Positions 1-8,881 of a stretch of DNA of 64,000 nt are shown piece after piece. Source of the stretch: an uncultured Lachnospiraceae bacterium (GTDB taxonomy: Bacteria; Bacillota; Clostridia; Lachnospirales; Lachnospiraceae). The stretch's first letter is position 1. Every line of letters starts with the position of its first letter. The stretch lies in the NCBI GenBank assembly GCA_947174505.1, contig CAMWJF010000001.1, positions 62,001 to 126,000 of the forward strand, given 5' to 3'. A program made the translations under genes and the position numbers. The notes beneath the pieces were generated by a model. It saw only the letters and a program-made list of their open reading frames with translations, was not told the DNA's origin and ran no database searches.

Positions 1-597
1 ACAGCCTGTCATACCGAGGATATTATGTACAGAGGGTGCAGGGTAGGGAGGTATACATATGGATATCGGGAATTACTAGAATATTATCCCATTGCAGAGT
101 CGATTGGGAGATACTGTTCCATTAACGGAACTGCTAAAATTTGGAATAACCATTCATTAGACTGTGTAACGACGAGCCCATTTCTGGATAATTTAAGCTT
201 TTATGCATGGGAACAACATGACATACGATGGGGATATATAAAAAAATATGGTAGACACAGAGACAATGCAGCATTTGAGAATAGCGAGTTAAGGGATAAC
301 AGACCGGTGGTTATTGGAAATGATGTTTGGATCGGGGCAAATGTCTGTATTCTTCCAGGGGTTCGTGTCGGGGATGGGGCCGTGATCGCTGCGGGCGCAG
401 TAGTAACGAAAGATGTCGCACCGTATGCAATTGTGGGAGGCGTTCCGGCTAAGGTGATTCGATATCGGTTTAGTCCGGAGGAGATACATACACTTCTTAA
501 AATCAGGTGGTGGGACTGGTCGGTTGAAAAGGTGGAAAGAAATATTGAATTATTATATGATCCAGTCAGATTTATGACTACGTTTTTAAATGTGTAG
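1..597 (+). CDS. Hexapeptide-repeat O-acetyltransferase (CatB/XAT-like), 5' truncated
   Basis: The reading frame is open from the first base of the window, so the true start lies upstream and the N-terminus is missing. The visible 198 codons show a left-handed beta-helix acyltransferase of the xenobiotic/CatB type. There is an early NNHSLD segment with the likely catalytic histidine. Hexapeptide repeats follow ([20 protein letters not shown], then [12 protein letters not shown]), ending in the family-typical [17 protein letters not shown]. Such enzymes use acetyl-CoA to O- or N-acetylate sugars in surface-glycan loci. The acceptor cannot be read from sequence. The gene is AT-rich like those that follow and lies 60 bases upstream of the WbsX-like gene, so the two are probably co-transcribed. 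Confidence 0.85.
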   Translation, partial: TACHTEDIMYRGCRVGRYTYGYRELLEYYPIAESIGRYCSINGTAKIWNNHSLDCVTTSPFLDNLSFYAWEQHDIRWGYIKKYGRHRDNAAFENSELRDNRPVVIGNDVWIGANVCILPGVRVGDGAVIAAGAVVTKDVAPYAIVGGVPAKVIRYRFSPEEIHTLLKIRWWDWSVEKVERNIELLYDPVRFMTTFLNV

Positions 598-657
598 TAG
601 AGCAGGGGGAGAATAATTATGAGTGGAAGCATCCCCAAATAGCGGAGGAGATATCAG

Positions 658-2166
658 TTGCAAAAAGGAATTAGGACATTAGCTTTTTATTTGCCACAGT
701 TTCACAGAGTTACGGAAAATGACGAGTGGTGGGGAGAGGGATTTACAGAATGGACTGCGCTTCGTAAAGCAGAGCCTTTGTATGTAGGACATAAACAGCC
801 TATAAGACCTCTTAATAATAATTATTACAATTTATTAGAGAAAAGTACGATGGAATGGCAGTCGTCATTGATGAAAAAATATGGGATCGATGGACAATGT
901 TTTTATCACTATTATTTTAAAGATGGACGAAAAATCTTAGAGAAACCGGCGGAAAATCTTTTGCAGTGGAAAGAAATCGATATGCCGTTTTGCTTCTGCT
1001 GGGCAAATGGAAGATGGGCAAGGACATGGAGCAATCTTCAGGGAAATTCGTGGGCGGATAAATTTGAAAAAAAATCGAAATCAACCGACGGTGGCGTTTT
1101 GATTGAACAAAGCTATGGGAGAGAAGAGGAGTGGAAAGCACACTTTGAATATTTGCTGCCCTTTTTGTTGGATGAACGTTATATAAAAATAAATGGTTCC
1201 CCTGTTTTTTTGTTTTATCACCCGGATACAATCCCTTGCCTGCCACAGATGATAGATTATTGGAACAAATTGGCACAGGAAAACCAGTTGCAGACTTTCT
1301 ATTTTATTGGAATGCACAGCTATAAGAATCTGCACGGATTAGATGCGTTGGTATTGCAGGCTCCGCATATGGTTTGGAAATTTGAACCAGCAATAGACGG
1401 CATACATTTCATTGATTATGACTTGTTATGGGAAAACATTTGCAGGCAATCCTTGATTAATGGCAATAAGACTTATTACTGTGGAGTCCCGAACCTGGAT
1501 GATACGCCAAGACGGGGGAGACATGATGGCGTTTTATTTAAAAATTTTTCCATTGATTCCTTTTATAAGGGAATGTGTGAAATTTATAAAAAGAGTTTAA
1601 AGGTAAATAACGAATTCGTGTTTATTAATTCCTGGAATGAGTGGGGAGAGGGCATGCAGTTGGAACCGGATGAAGAATACGGATACGGGAAATTGGAGGC
1701 TGTCCTCAGAGCACAAAAAGATGTTTTGGGAACAGATGATGGTTTCGTTTGCATGGATAACCGGGAAGCAAGTGAAGAATATGGAGGGAACAACGAAATA
1801 AATAGTTATTTAGCAACAGCACAATGTTTTGACCGATGGATGGAACTGCGCGAAAAAAACATATGCATATCCGATTATTTAAAACGGTATGACATAACAC
1901 AGCTTGCCGTTTATGGATATGGCATGTTGGGAAAGCATTTAATCGGGGAATTAGAGGAACAGAATATCAAAATAGCTTATATTATTGACAGAGATTATAG
2001 AAAACAGTCATTGAGATATGAGATAAGAAATCCACAGGATGATTTGCCTCAGGTTGATGCGATTATAGTAACTGTTGTGGATGAATTTGATAATATTTAC
2101 CAGAGTCTAAAAAACAAAGTAAACAGCAAATTTTTTTCGCTATTTGAAATTGTCAGTGAATTATAA
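658..2166 (+). CDS. WbsX-type glycosyltransferase with C-terminal Rossmann-like module
   Basis: 502 aa. The start is a TTG preceded by GGAGGAG seven bases upstream; no nearby ATG fits. Residues 1 to about 370 match the WbsX family (a GH99-like fold found in O-antigen and capsule loci). They open with TLAFYLPQFH and carry EWWGEGFTEW, then FCFCWANGRW, and end with INSWNEWGEGMQLEPD. The family is predicted to be a transferase, but few members have been characterised. The last ~90 residues form a separate module with VYGYGMLGK, an IIDRDY turn and DAIIVTV. The same module recurs in the next seven genes. The role of the module is unknown; binding a nucleotide or assembling a complex are both possible. 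Confidence 0.82.
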   Translation: MQKGIRTLAFYLPQFHRVTENDEWWGEGFTEWTALRKAEPLYVGHKQPIRPLNNNYYNLLEKSTMEWQSSLMKKYGIDGQCFYHYYFKDGRKILEKPAENLLQWKEIDMPFCFCWANGRWARTWSNLQGNSWADKFEKKSKSTDGGVLIEQSYGREEEWKAHFEYLLPFLLDERYIKINGSPVFLFYHPDTIPCLPQMIDYWNKLAQENQLQTFYFIGMHSYKNLHGLDALVLQAPHMVWKFEPAIDGIHFIDYDLLWENICRQSLINGNKTYYCGVPNLDDTPRRGRHDGVLFKNFSIDSFYKGMCEIYKKSLKVNNEFVFINSWNEWGEGMQLEPDEEYGYGKLEAVLRAQKDVLGTDDGFVCMDNREASEEYGGNNEINSYLATAQCFDRWMELREKNICISDYLKRYDITQLAVYGYGMLGKHLIGELEEQNIKIAYIIDRDYRKQSLRYEIRNPQDDLPQVDAIIVTVVDEFDNIYQSLKNKVNSKFFSLFEIVSEL

Positions 2167-2209
2167 ATGGGAGTATTCACTTTAAAATGGGAAACCGGGA
2201 GATCGAAAA

Positions 2210-3268
2210 ATGAAGCTTTTAGTTTGGGGAACAGGCGGTATTGCCAAACAATTTATAGAAAACGGATATGCAGGTGAAATCATTGGATTTATTGAAACAA
2301 AGAAGTCCAAAACGGAGTTTATGAATAAACCGGTTTATCAAATTGAAGAGTTGCCGTCTCCTAAACAATATGATTATATTATCGTGGCAAATAAAAGTGT
2401 GGATGCTGTTTATAAAGTCTGTCATGAAAAAGCAATTGATTTGGGAAAATGTATTTTCCTGTTCCCTGTAAGAAAGGAATGCGGGAATACAGACAAGGAA
2501 AAAATACGGGCAATTTTGGGAGAGAAAAATTATACGAAGTATTGTGCGGCTTTAGGTGAGTATCGCGGTACCTTTTTCGAACAGGACTTGGCAGCTTACA
2601 AGCGTCTTAATAAAAGGGAAACTTTTGCGGTAGAGGAACAGTATCTATGGCCTGTCATTTCTGACAAATATGCAGATGCTGGGACAATAGAAAATTATTT
2701 CTGGCAGGATTTGTGGGCTGCGAAGTTGATCGCTAAATCCGGGCAGAAGGAACATTTTGATATCGGATCCAGGGTGGATGGATTTATAGGGCATCTGTTG
2801 GCTATGGGGATCGATGTTACCATGATAGATGTGCGGGATTTCCCGAAACAGATTGAGGGACTACACACAATTATAGATGATGCGACAACGTTAAGACAGG
2901 TTTCAGATGAAAGTATAGAGAGCCTTTCTGCGCTGTGTTCCTTGGAGCATTTTGGGCTGGGCAGATACGGGGATCCGATAGATCCGGAGGCGTGTTTTAA
3001 ATGCTTTGCTAATATACAGAAAAAGCTAAAAAAGGGAGGGCACCTTTATATTTCCGTGCCTATTGGAAAAGAGAGGATAGAGTTTAACGCGCACAGGATT
3101 TTTTACCCTGCAACAGTGATAAATTCGTTTGCTGATATGGAATTACTTGAGTTTTCATGTGCGACGGAAGCGGAGATTGAGTATAACGCCAGCATATATA
3201 AATATGATGATGATACGCATAACGGGAGCTACAGGTTTGGGTTGTTTCATTTTAGAAAAAAGGTGTGA
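2210..3268 (+). CDS. DUF268 methyltransferase-like protein with N-terminal Rossmann-like module
   Basis: 352 aa. The first ~90 residues are the shared module (LVWGTGGIAKQF, then GFIETKK, then YDYIIVANK). The C-terminal ~200 residues resemble DUF268, a family with a methyltransferase-like fold. Visible pieces are FWQDLWAAKLI, HFDIGSRVDGF, LSALCSLEHFGLGRYGDPID and KKGGHLYISVPIG. The HFDIGSR segment sits where class I methyltransferases bind S-adenosylmethionine, but DUF268 activity is not established. The gene overlaps no neighbour; the next gene starts 26 bases later. It is AT-rich and likely part of an imported block. A role in modifying a glycan residue is inferred from context only. Confidence 0.72.
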   Translation: MKLLVWGTGGIAKQFIENGYAGEIIGFIETKKSKTEFMNKPVYQIEELPSPKQYDYIIVANKSVDAVYKVCHEKAIDLGKCIFLFPVRKECGNTDKEKIRAILGEKNYTKYCAALGEYRGTFFEQDLAAYKRLNKRETFAVEEQYLWPVISDKYADAGTIENYFWQDLWAAKLIAKSGQKEHFDIGSRVDGFIGHLLAMGIDVTMIDVRDFPKQIEGLHTIIDDATTLRQVSDESIESLSALCSLEHFGLGRYGDPIDPEACFKCFANIQKKLKKGGHLYISVPIGKERIEFNAHRIFYPATVINSFADMELLEFSCATEAEIEYNASIYKYDDDTHNGSYRFGLFHFRKKV

Positions 3269-3293
3269 TGGGAATGCAGTGGAGACTAGACAA

Positions 3294-4472
3294 ATGAAAA
3301 TAATGATTTGGGGATGTGGCAGATTTGGTAAACAAGCGTATTATTATTACAATCAATATACGGACATAGTTGGTTTTGTTGACAGCGATAAAAATAAATG
3401 GGGTACATGGTTTTTTGATAAGGAAATATATCCGCCGAAAGCGCTTGAGGGATTTAAGGGAAAAGTAGTAATTGCGGTTAAAAACAATTATGAGGATATT
3501 CAGAAAACATTACAAAACACCTATGGGATTTACGATATTGTATTATTCAAAGTAGAGGAACAGCCATTAAAGGCTCTGGAGTATTCAGACGAATGCGAAA
3601 AAATAGATGAAAATACAATAATGGTATATTTTTTGGGCGGTTTAGGGAATCAGATGTTTCAATATGCTTTAGCTAAAAATTATTTGCGACAGGGAAAGCA
3701 TGTAATTGCAAACATAGAAACATATCTTACACCGGGCAATAGGGAGTTTGTTTTATGTGACGTCTTTAATAATATAGCTCTAAATTTTGGAGGCGATATT
3801 CAGAAAAATAGAATAATAGAGAAAAATTCGAAAATAGATGCGGGTTATAAGAACTTTAGAATACATGTTGAAGATATCCGTGAAAATAGGGATAAAACCG
3901 TGAATATGGCATTGCTGAATATAACAAGCGGTATTTTATGTGGGTATTATCAAAATTATTATTTTGTACAGCAGGTAGCAAATGAATTAAGGAAAGACTT
4001 TACATTTAATACTAATAATGATGAAAAATTAGTTGAGGTGAAAAAAAGGATACAGGAAGTAAATTGCGTAGGTGTCCATATACGAAGGGGAGACTATGTA
4101 ACAAAAGAGGTGCAGCCTATATATGGTGGTATATGTACGCAGCAATATTATGATAGAGCTATAAAAATAATGAAAGATAAACTTGGGGCATGTACATTCT
4201 GTTTTTTCTCTAATGATATGGGGTGGGTAAAGGAATGCTTTAAAATACCTGATGCAATATTTATAGAGAGCAATATGTTTGAAAACTATCAGGATTGGTA
4301 TGACATGTATCTTATGAGCTGCTGCAAACATAATATTATTGCTAACAGTTCGTTTAGCTGGTGGGGAGCATGGCTGAATCAAAATGATAATAAGATTGTG
4401 ATTGCACCAAAAAGATGGATTAATTTATATGAACAGACGGATATATGTGCGCCCGATTGGATTTTGATTTAA
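3294..4472 (+). CDS. GT11 alpha-1,2-fucosyltransferase with N-terminal Rossmann-like module
   Basis: 392 aa from the ATG at 3294, which has GTGGAG eight bases upstream. The frame is open further upstream, but that stretch overlaps the previous gene out of phase. Residues 1 to about 105 are the shared module (MIWGCGRFGKQA, then GFVDSDKNKWG, then KVVIAVK). From about residue 115 the protein is a GT11 fucosyl- or galactoside 2-L-fucosyltransferase. Evidence is FLGGLGNQMFQYALA near the start of the domain, HIRRGDY for GDP-sugar binding, and NSSFSWWGAWL near the end. It would move L-fucose from GDP-fucose onto a growing glycan. No GDP-fucose synthesis gene lies in this window, so the donor must come from elsewhere. 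Confidence 0.88.
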   Translation: MKIMIWGCGRFGKQAYYYYNQYTDIVGFVDSDKNKWGTWFFDKEIYPPKALEGFKGKVVIAVKNNYEDIQKTLQNTYGIYDIVLFKVEEQPLKALEYSDECEKIDENTIMVYFLGGLGNQMFQYALAKNYLRQGKHVIANIETYLTPGNREFVLCDVFNNIALNFGGDIQKNRIIEKNSKIDAGYKNFRIHVEDIRENRDKTVNMALLNITSGILCGYYQNYYFVQQVANELRKDFTFNTNNDEKLVEVKKRIQEVNCVGVHIRRGDYVTKEVQPIYGGICTQQYYDRAIKIMKDKLGACTFCFFSNDMGWVKECFKIPDAIFIESNMFENYQDWYDMYLMSCCKHNIIANSSFSWWGAWLNQNDNKIVIAPKRWINLYEQTDICAPDWILI

Positions 4473-4500
4473 TGATTCTATTTTATAATTCGGAGGAAAA

Positions 4501-5457
4501 ATGAAAAAGATTATTGTATATGGGCTTGGCGAAAGCTATAAAAAGGTGAAGGAATATCTTGAGGCTAAATTTGATGTAATTGGGTATAGCGACAGCATTA
4601 ATTCGAATGAGACTGGGTATATAGAACCGAAAAATATAGGGAAATATGATTATGATTACATATGTATAACAAGCACAAAGCATTTTGATGAGATAAAGGC
4701 AGAGCTGACAGCGCTGTTGGGAAATAGTGGGGATGGAATTATATCCATATATGATATTTTAGGAGATTTTAGAAATGAAGAAGTGAGGGATAAATGGGTT
4801 ATAGAACATTTAAGCAGATTGTCTTCTGGGAAAATACTGTTGGATGCAGGGGCAGGAGAGCAAAAATATGCACCTTATTGTAGGCATTTAAAATATATCG
4901 CGCAGGATTTTGGGGAATATATTCCTAATGATTTTATGGCAGGACTCCAAAGTAATTCGTGGGATTATTCTGGGCTGAATATGAAATGTGACATTATTGA
5001 TATGCCTTTAGACGATGAAGCCATAGATGTAATTTTATGCACGGAAGTATTTGAGCATTTGAAAAATCCTATATTAGCGGTAAAAGAGTTTTCCAGAGTG
5101 CTGAAACCGGGTGGAACTCTAATTTTAACTGTTCCGTGCTGCTGTTTGACACATATGGCGCCATATTTTTATTACAATGGGTTTAGCGAATATTGGTATA
5201 AGGAACATTTGTATGATAATGGGTTTGAGATTAAAGAATTTGTAAGTAATGGCAGTTATTTTAAATATATGAGTCAAGAGTTATTCCGTGCCGCCAATAT
5301 GGCGGAGCGGTATTGTGAAACTAAATTAACACCAGAAGAACAAAAAACACTTATTGACAGTATAGAAATAATGACGCGGCTGTCGAAGAGAGACAAAGGG
5401 TCTGATGAAACACTGTGCTTTGGAAAGATGCTGGTGGCTGAAAAGAATGAAGGGTAA
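4501..5457 (+). CDS. Class I SAM-dependent methyltransferase with N-terminal Rossmann-like module
   Basis: 318 aa, ATG right after GGAGGAAAA. Residues 1 to about 80 are a degenerate copy of the shared module (IIVYGLGESYKKV, then GYSDSIN, then YDYICITS). Residues from about 100 form a Methyltransf_11-type domain. It shows motif I LLDAGAGEQKYAP, acidic motif II at YIAQDFGEY, an ILCTEVFEHLKNP segment, and the post-motif RVLKPGGTLILTVPCCC. Substrate is unknown; an O-methylated sugar in the same glycan is the simplest reading given the transferases on both sides. The gene is AT-rich like its neighbours. Confidence 0.85.
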   Translation: MKKIIVYGLGESYKKVKEYLEAKFDVIGYSDSINSNETGYIEPKNIGKYDYDYICITSTKHFDEIKAELTALLGNSGDGIISIYDILGDFRNEEVRDKWVIEHLSRLSSGKILLDAGAGEQKYAPYCRHLKYIAQDFGEYIPNDFMAGLQSNSWDYSGLNMKCDIIDMPLDDEAIDVILCTEVFEHLKNPILAVKEFSRVLKPGGTLILTVPCCCLTHMAPYFYYNGFSEYWYKEHLYDNGFEIKEFVSNGSYFKYMSQELFRAANMAERYCETKLTPEEQKTLIDSIEIMTRLSKRDKGSDETLCFGKMLVAEKNEG

Positions 5458-5512
5458 AGGCAACTGTAGATATTTTAATTTTGGGCAGAAGTATACTACG
5501 AGGATATTTTAA

Positions 5513-6667
5513 ATGAATTTTTTGATTAGTGTTATTGTACCGATTTACAACGTGGAACAGTATTTACCTAAGTGTGTTTCCAGTATTTTAGATCAGACTT
5601 ATCATAATATTCAAATCATATTGGTTGACGACGGATCAACTGATAATTCCGGGAGAATATGTGATGAATATGTCAAAAAGGACACCCGTATTGAGGTGAT
5701 TCATAAAAAGAATGGGGGACTTGTTAGCGCAAGGAAAGCAGGTTTGCTGAAAGCAACAGGGCAGTACATAGGTTTTGTAGACGGGGATGATTATATTGAT
5801 GGAAATATGTATGAGAGATTGTTAGAGAATCTTACTATTACGGAAGCAGATTTTGTACATATGGGGTACTATAAAGGGAAAATGATATTGTCCCGGTTAA
5901 GTGAAAAAGTGATAGATATTCGACAAAACAAGAGTTGGTTTATCGAAAACTATATATTGTCATCTGTCAATGATGAATATGTGAGTCCTTCAATTTGGTC
6001 AAAGCTTTTTAAAGCGGATTTTATCAAAGAATGCTATTTAGAAGTTCCGGATTCTCAGTCGCTGGGAGAAGATTTAATAAATTTAATCGTCTGTATCTTA
6101 AAAGGAACCAAGTTATCAATTATGGATTCCTCATATTATCATTATTGTGTCAGGCATACCTCAATCACGCAGGCTCAAAATGACAAGGCATTTTTAGAGA
6201 CCATTAAGGCGTTTCAAACAATAGAAAGTATACTGAAGAGGTATGGCTGTTATAATGAAATTGAAGATATACTCATAAAGGATTGGCTGAGGGTATCCTT
6301 ATGTGCTGCATTAACACGGGCAAGTCATGACAGTTTCACAATACAATGCTACGGATTCAGAAATATGCAAATGCTATTTGGGAAAAAAATAGTAATTTAT
6401 GGGGCGGGTGAAATAGGAAAGGATTATTATTGTCAAATCCGTCGATATCCTAAATGTGAAATAGTAGCTTGGATTGATAGAAATTATCAAAATATTCATT
6501 ATGACTGTTTTGAAGTGACTGGACCAAGGCAGTTAAAACAGTTGGAATTTGATATTTTGATAGTGGCTGTAAAATATGAGAACAATGCGATGGAGATAAG
6601 GAAGTATTTAGTTGATCAGGGGATTAAGGAAACAAAAATTTTATGGATAAAACCAGAGCTGAATTAA
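5513..6667 (+). CDS. GT2 family glycosyltransferase with C-terminal Rossmann-like module
   Basis: 384 aa. The GT-A domain occupies the first ~230 residues: ISVIVPIYNVEQYLPKCVSS, ILVDDGSTDNSG (nucleotide site), FVDGDDYID (DXD-like metal site) and SLGEDLINL (probable catalytic acid region). The last ~95 residues carry the shared module (KIVIYGAGEIGKDY, then WIDRNY, then FDILIVAVK) in its clearest form. The downstream gene at 6754 has the same layout and similar sequence, so the pair probably arose by tandem duplication. It is probably a cytoplasmic or membrane-associated transferase; the donor sugar cannot be predicted. Confidence 0.88.
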   Translation: MNFLISVIVPIYNVEQYLPKCVSSILDQTYHNIQIILVDDGSTDNSGRICDEYVKKDTRIEVIHKKNGGLVSARKAGLLKATGQYIGFVDGDDYIDGNMYERLLENLTITEADFVHMGYYKGKMILSRLSEKVIDIRQNKSWFIENYILSSVNDEYVSPSIWSKLFKADFIKECYLEVPDSQSLGEDLINLIVCILKGTKLSIMDSSYYHYCVRHTSITQAQNDKAFLETIKAFQTIESILKRYGCYNEIEDILIKDWLRVSLCAALTRASHDSFTIQCYGFRNMQMLFGKKIVIYGAGEIGKDYYCQIRRYPKCEIVAWIDRNYQNIHYDCFEVTGPRQLKQLEFDILIVAVKYENNAMEIRKYLVDQGIKETKILWIKPELN

Positions 6668-6753
6668 TTTGAATTGTTAATCGGAATTTTACGAGACTGA
6701 CTTTGAGGGACTTTATCCTGTTATAGCGGCAGAACAATAGAGGTGATAACGAT

Positions 6754-7902
6754 ATGATCAGTGTAATCGTACCAATCTATAATACGTCAGAGTATTTAGA
6801 ACAGTGTGTTGGGAGTATTTTAAATCAGACCTACAGTGACTTGGAAATTATTCTTGTGGATGATGGTTCTTCATATCTTTGCGGTAAAGCCTGCGACGAA
6901 TATGCGCTTCGGGATAGCAGGATAAAAGTGATACATAAGGAGAACGGCGGTTCTACAAGCGCCAGAAAAGCGGGATTGAAAATTGCTAATGGGGATTTTG
7001 TCAGCTACGTGGATGGGGATGACTGGATTGAACCTGACTATTATGAAAGGATGGTAGCGACGCAGAAGGAAACCGGCGTTGATATTGTGTCATCAGGACA
7101 TTTTCATGATATTGGAACTGATAGCAGACAAGTGAAAGATAATTTCCCAATAGGGATATATACAAGGGAACAGCTTCTTCCGGCATTACTTTACTCAGGG
7201 CGTTTTTTTGAATATGGCATTCAGCCCCATATGGTTACCAAGTTGTTTAAAAAGGATATTGTGGAAAAAGCGCAGATGTGTGTTGATAACTGCATTGTTA
7301 TCGGGGAGGACGCGGCGGTTGTTTATCAGAGCGTCTTGGAGGCAGAAAAAATATGTGTGACGGACATCTGCGGTTACCACTATGTGCAGAATGAGGAAAG
7401 CATGACCAAAAGAGAGCAGAGTGATGAGGTGAAACAGTATCGGCTCCTGTTTGAGTATCTGGAGTGTTCCTTCAAGAGAAAAGGTGTGTGGGATATCATG
7501 GCTCCGCAGCTGGAGCAGTATAAAAAATATCTTATATTTATGAGGGACATGTCAGAGTTTGATAGAAAGGTTCTTTGGCCATATGGAGGGATATCAAAAA
7601 CGAGTAAGGTTGCCATTTATGGGGCAGGCGTCTTAGGGCAGAAGATTTATAAATATCTTTCGGAGTTTGACGATATGAGCATTATTTTATGGGTAGACAG
7701 AAACTACAAGGCTTATTTGGAAAAAGGGATGAATGTCAGGAATCCGGCGGATATATTGGAGATTGAAAACTATGATTATGTATTGATTGCTAATACAGTA
7801 CAGCAGACAGCGGACGCGATAAAATGTGATTTGGTTGATATGGGGATTGAAGACAAAAAGATTCTGTGGTTTTCGGAGGAATTTATGAGGCAAAACGGTT
7901 GA
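6754..7902 (+). CDS. GT2 family glycosyltransferase with C-terminal Rossmann-like module (paralogue of previous gene)
   Basis: 382 aa, ATG preceded by AGAGGTG. The GT-A domain shows MISVIVPIYNTSEYLEQCVG, LVDDGSS, YVDGDDWIEPDYYERM and VIGEDAAVV. The C-terminal module reads VAIYGAGVLGQKIY, WVDRNYK and YDYVLIAN, then ends in KKILWFSEE; the preceding paralogue ends in the similar TKILWIKPE. An 86-base AT-rich spacer separates the two paralogues, with no convincing promoter in it. Likely a second sugar-adding step in the same glycan. Confidence 0.88.
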   Translation: MISVIVPIYNTSEYLEQCVGSILNQTYSDLEIILVDDGSSYLCGKACDEYALRDSRIKVIHKENGGSTSARKAGLKIANGDFVSYVDGDDWIEPDYYERMVATQKETGVDIVSSGHFHDIGTDSRQVKDNFPIGIYTREQLLPALLYSGRFFEYGIQPHMVTKLFKKDIVEKAQMCVDNCIVIGEDAAVVYQSVLEAEKICVTDICGYHYVQNEESMTKREQSDEVKQYRLLFEYLECSFKRKGVWDIMAPQLEQYKKYLIFMRDMSEFDRKVLWPYGGISKTSKVAIYGAGVLGQKIYKYLSEFDDMSIILWVDRNYKAYLEKGMNVRNPADILEIENYDYVLIANTVQQTADAIKCDLVDMGIEDKKILWFSEEFMRQNG

Positions 7903-7960
7903 GAGGATCGGCATCGAATAAATTGTCTTTTTGGGAGACAGGAGGTCTGAAGAGAACACT

Positions 7961-8842
7961 ATGAAAGTAATTATATGGGGATGCGGTGATTTTGGCAGAC
8001 GTGTATTGCCAAATTTAATATCGTCAGGCCGATATGAGGCCGTAGCGTATACGGATAACAACGAGAGATTATGGGGACAGTGCTTGTCATCGATTCCGAT
8101 CATTGCTCCGGGGCAGATTATGAATAAAGACTTTGACATGTTGCTGATTGTGGTCAGCAGTCCGTCAGCAGCAGAACGGATCAAAGCGCAATCGGTGCAG
8201 TTAGGGGTATCATGGGATAAAGTGGCAAATGCGTTCTTGGATTTACAATTTATGGATTTGTTTTTAGACCAGAGGATCTGCTTTATCAGAGGGTATGCTG
8301 ACTGGGTCAGAAGTAAAGAAATAGAGGGAAATGTGGCAGAATGCGGAGTATTCCGAGGTGATAGCGCAAAATTCATTAATTATTATTTCCCAGACAGGAA
8401 GCTGTATCTGTGCGATACGTTTGAGGGGTTTGACAGTAATGACATGCAGCATGAAAAAGCCTATAGCGAAAGCTTTGAAAAGAGTCGTTTCTCAGATCAG
8501 GCTTTTTTTCTGGAGACAGGGGGAGACTTTGTTATGAGGAAAATGACTTATCCGAAAAACGTTTTGATAAAGAAGGGCTATTTTCCAGAGAGCATGCTGG
8601 ACGTGGAGGACAGATTCTGTTTTGTGAATCTTGATATGGATCTGTATGTTCCGATGCTGAATGGTCTGCGGTTTTTCTGGGACAGGATGGTGAGTGGTGG
8701 CTGTATTTTACTGCACGACTATTTTTCGGATGTCTTTCAAGGCGTAAAGCAGGCTGTGGATACATTTGAGAGAGAACGGGAAATTCAGATTACAAAAACG
8801 CCGATAGGGGATGGATGCAGCATGGCTCTGCTGAAAGATTAG
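7961..8842 (+). CDS. TylF/MycF-type O-methyltransferase with N-terminal Rossmann-like module
   Basis: 293 aa from the ATG at 7961; an in-frame TTG ten codons upstream is possible but starts inside the GGAGGT region. Residues 1 to about 95 are the shared module (VIIWGCGDFGRRV, then YTDNNERLWG, then FDMLLIVV). The rest is a macrocin-O-methyltransferase (TylF) domain. It has GNVAECGVFRGDSAKFI as the SAM-binding segment, LYLCDTFEGFD, NLDMDLYVPMLNGL with likely metal-binding acids, and GGCILLHDYFSD. TylF enzymes methylate sugar hydroxyls. This is the last clearly AT-rich gene of the block. Confidence 0.85.
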   Translation: MKVIIWGCGDFGRRVLPNLISSGRYEAVAYTDNNERLWGQCLSSIPIIAPGQIMNKDFDMLLIVVSSPSAAERIKAQSVQLGVSWDKVANAFLDLQFMDLFLDQRICFIRGYADWVRSKEIEGNVAECGVFRGDSAKFINYYFPDRKLYLCDTFEGFDSNDMQHEKAYSESFEKSRFSDQAFFLETGGDFVMRKMTYPKNVLIKKGYFPESMLDVEDRFCFVNLDMDLYVPMLNGLRFFWDRMVSGGCILLHDYFSDVFQGVKQAVDTFEREREIQITKTPIGDGCSMALLKD

Positions 8843-8881
8843 GGAACAGGAATACTCTGTTATCAAATTATAAGGAAGATA

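Noticed and set aside
3129-3293. Upstream extension of the GT11 gene
   Set aside because: It overlaps the DUF268 gene in another frame. The ATG at 3294 has its own ribosome site and starts exactly at the module.
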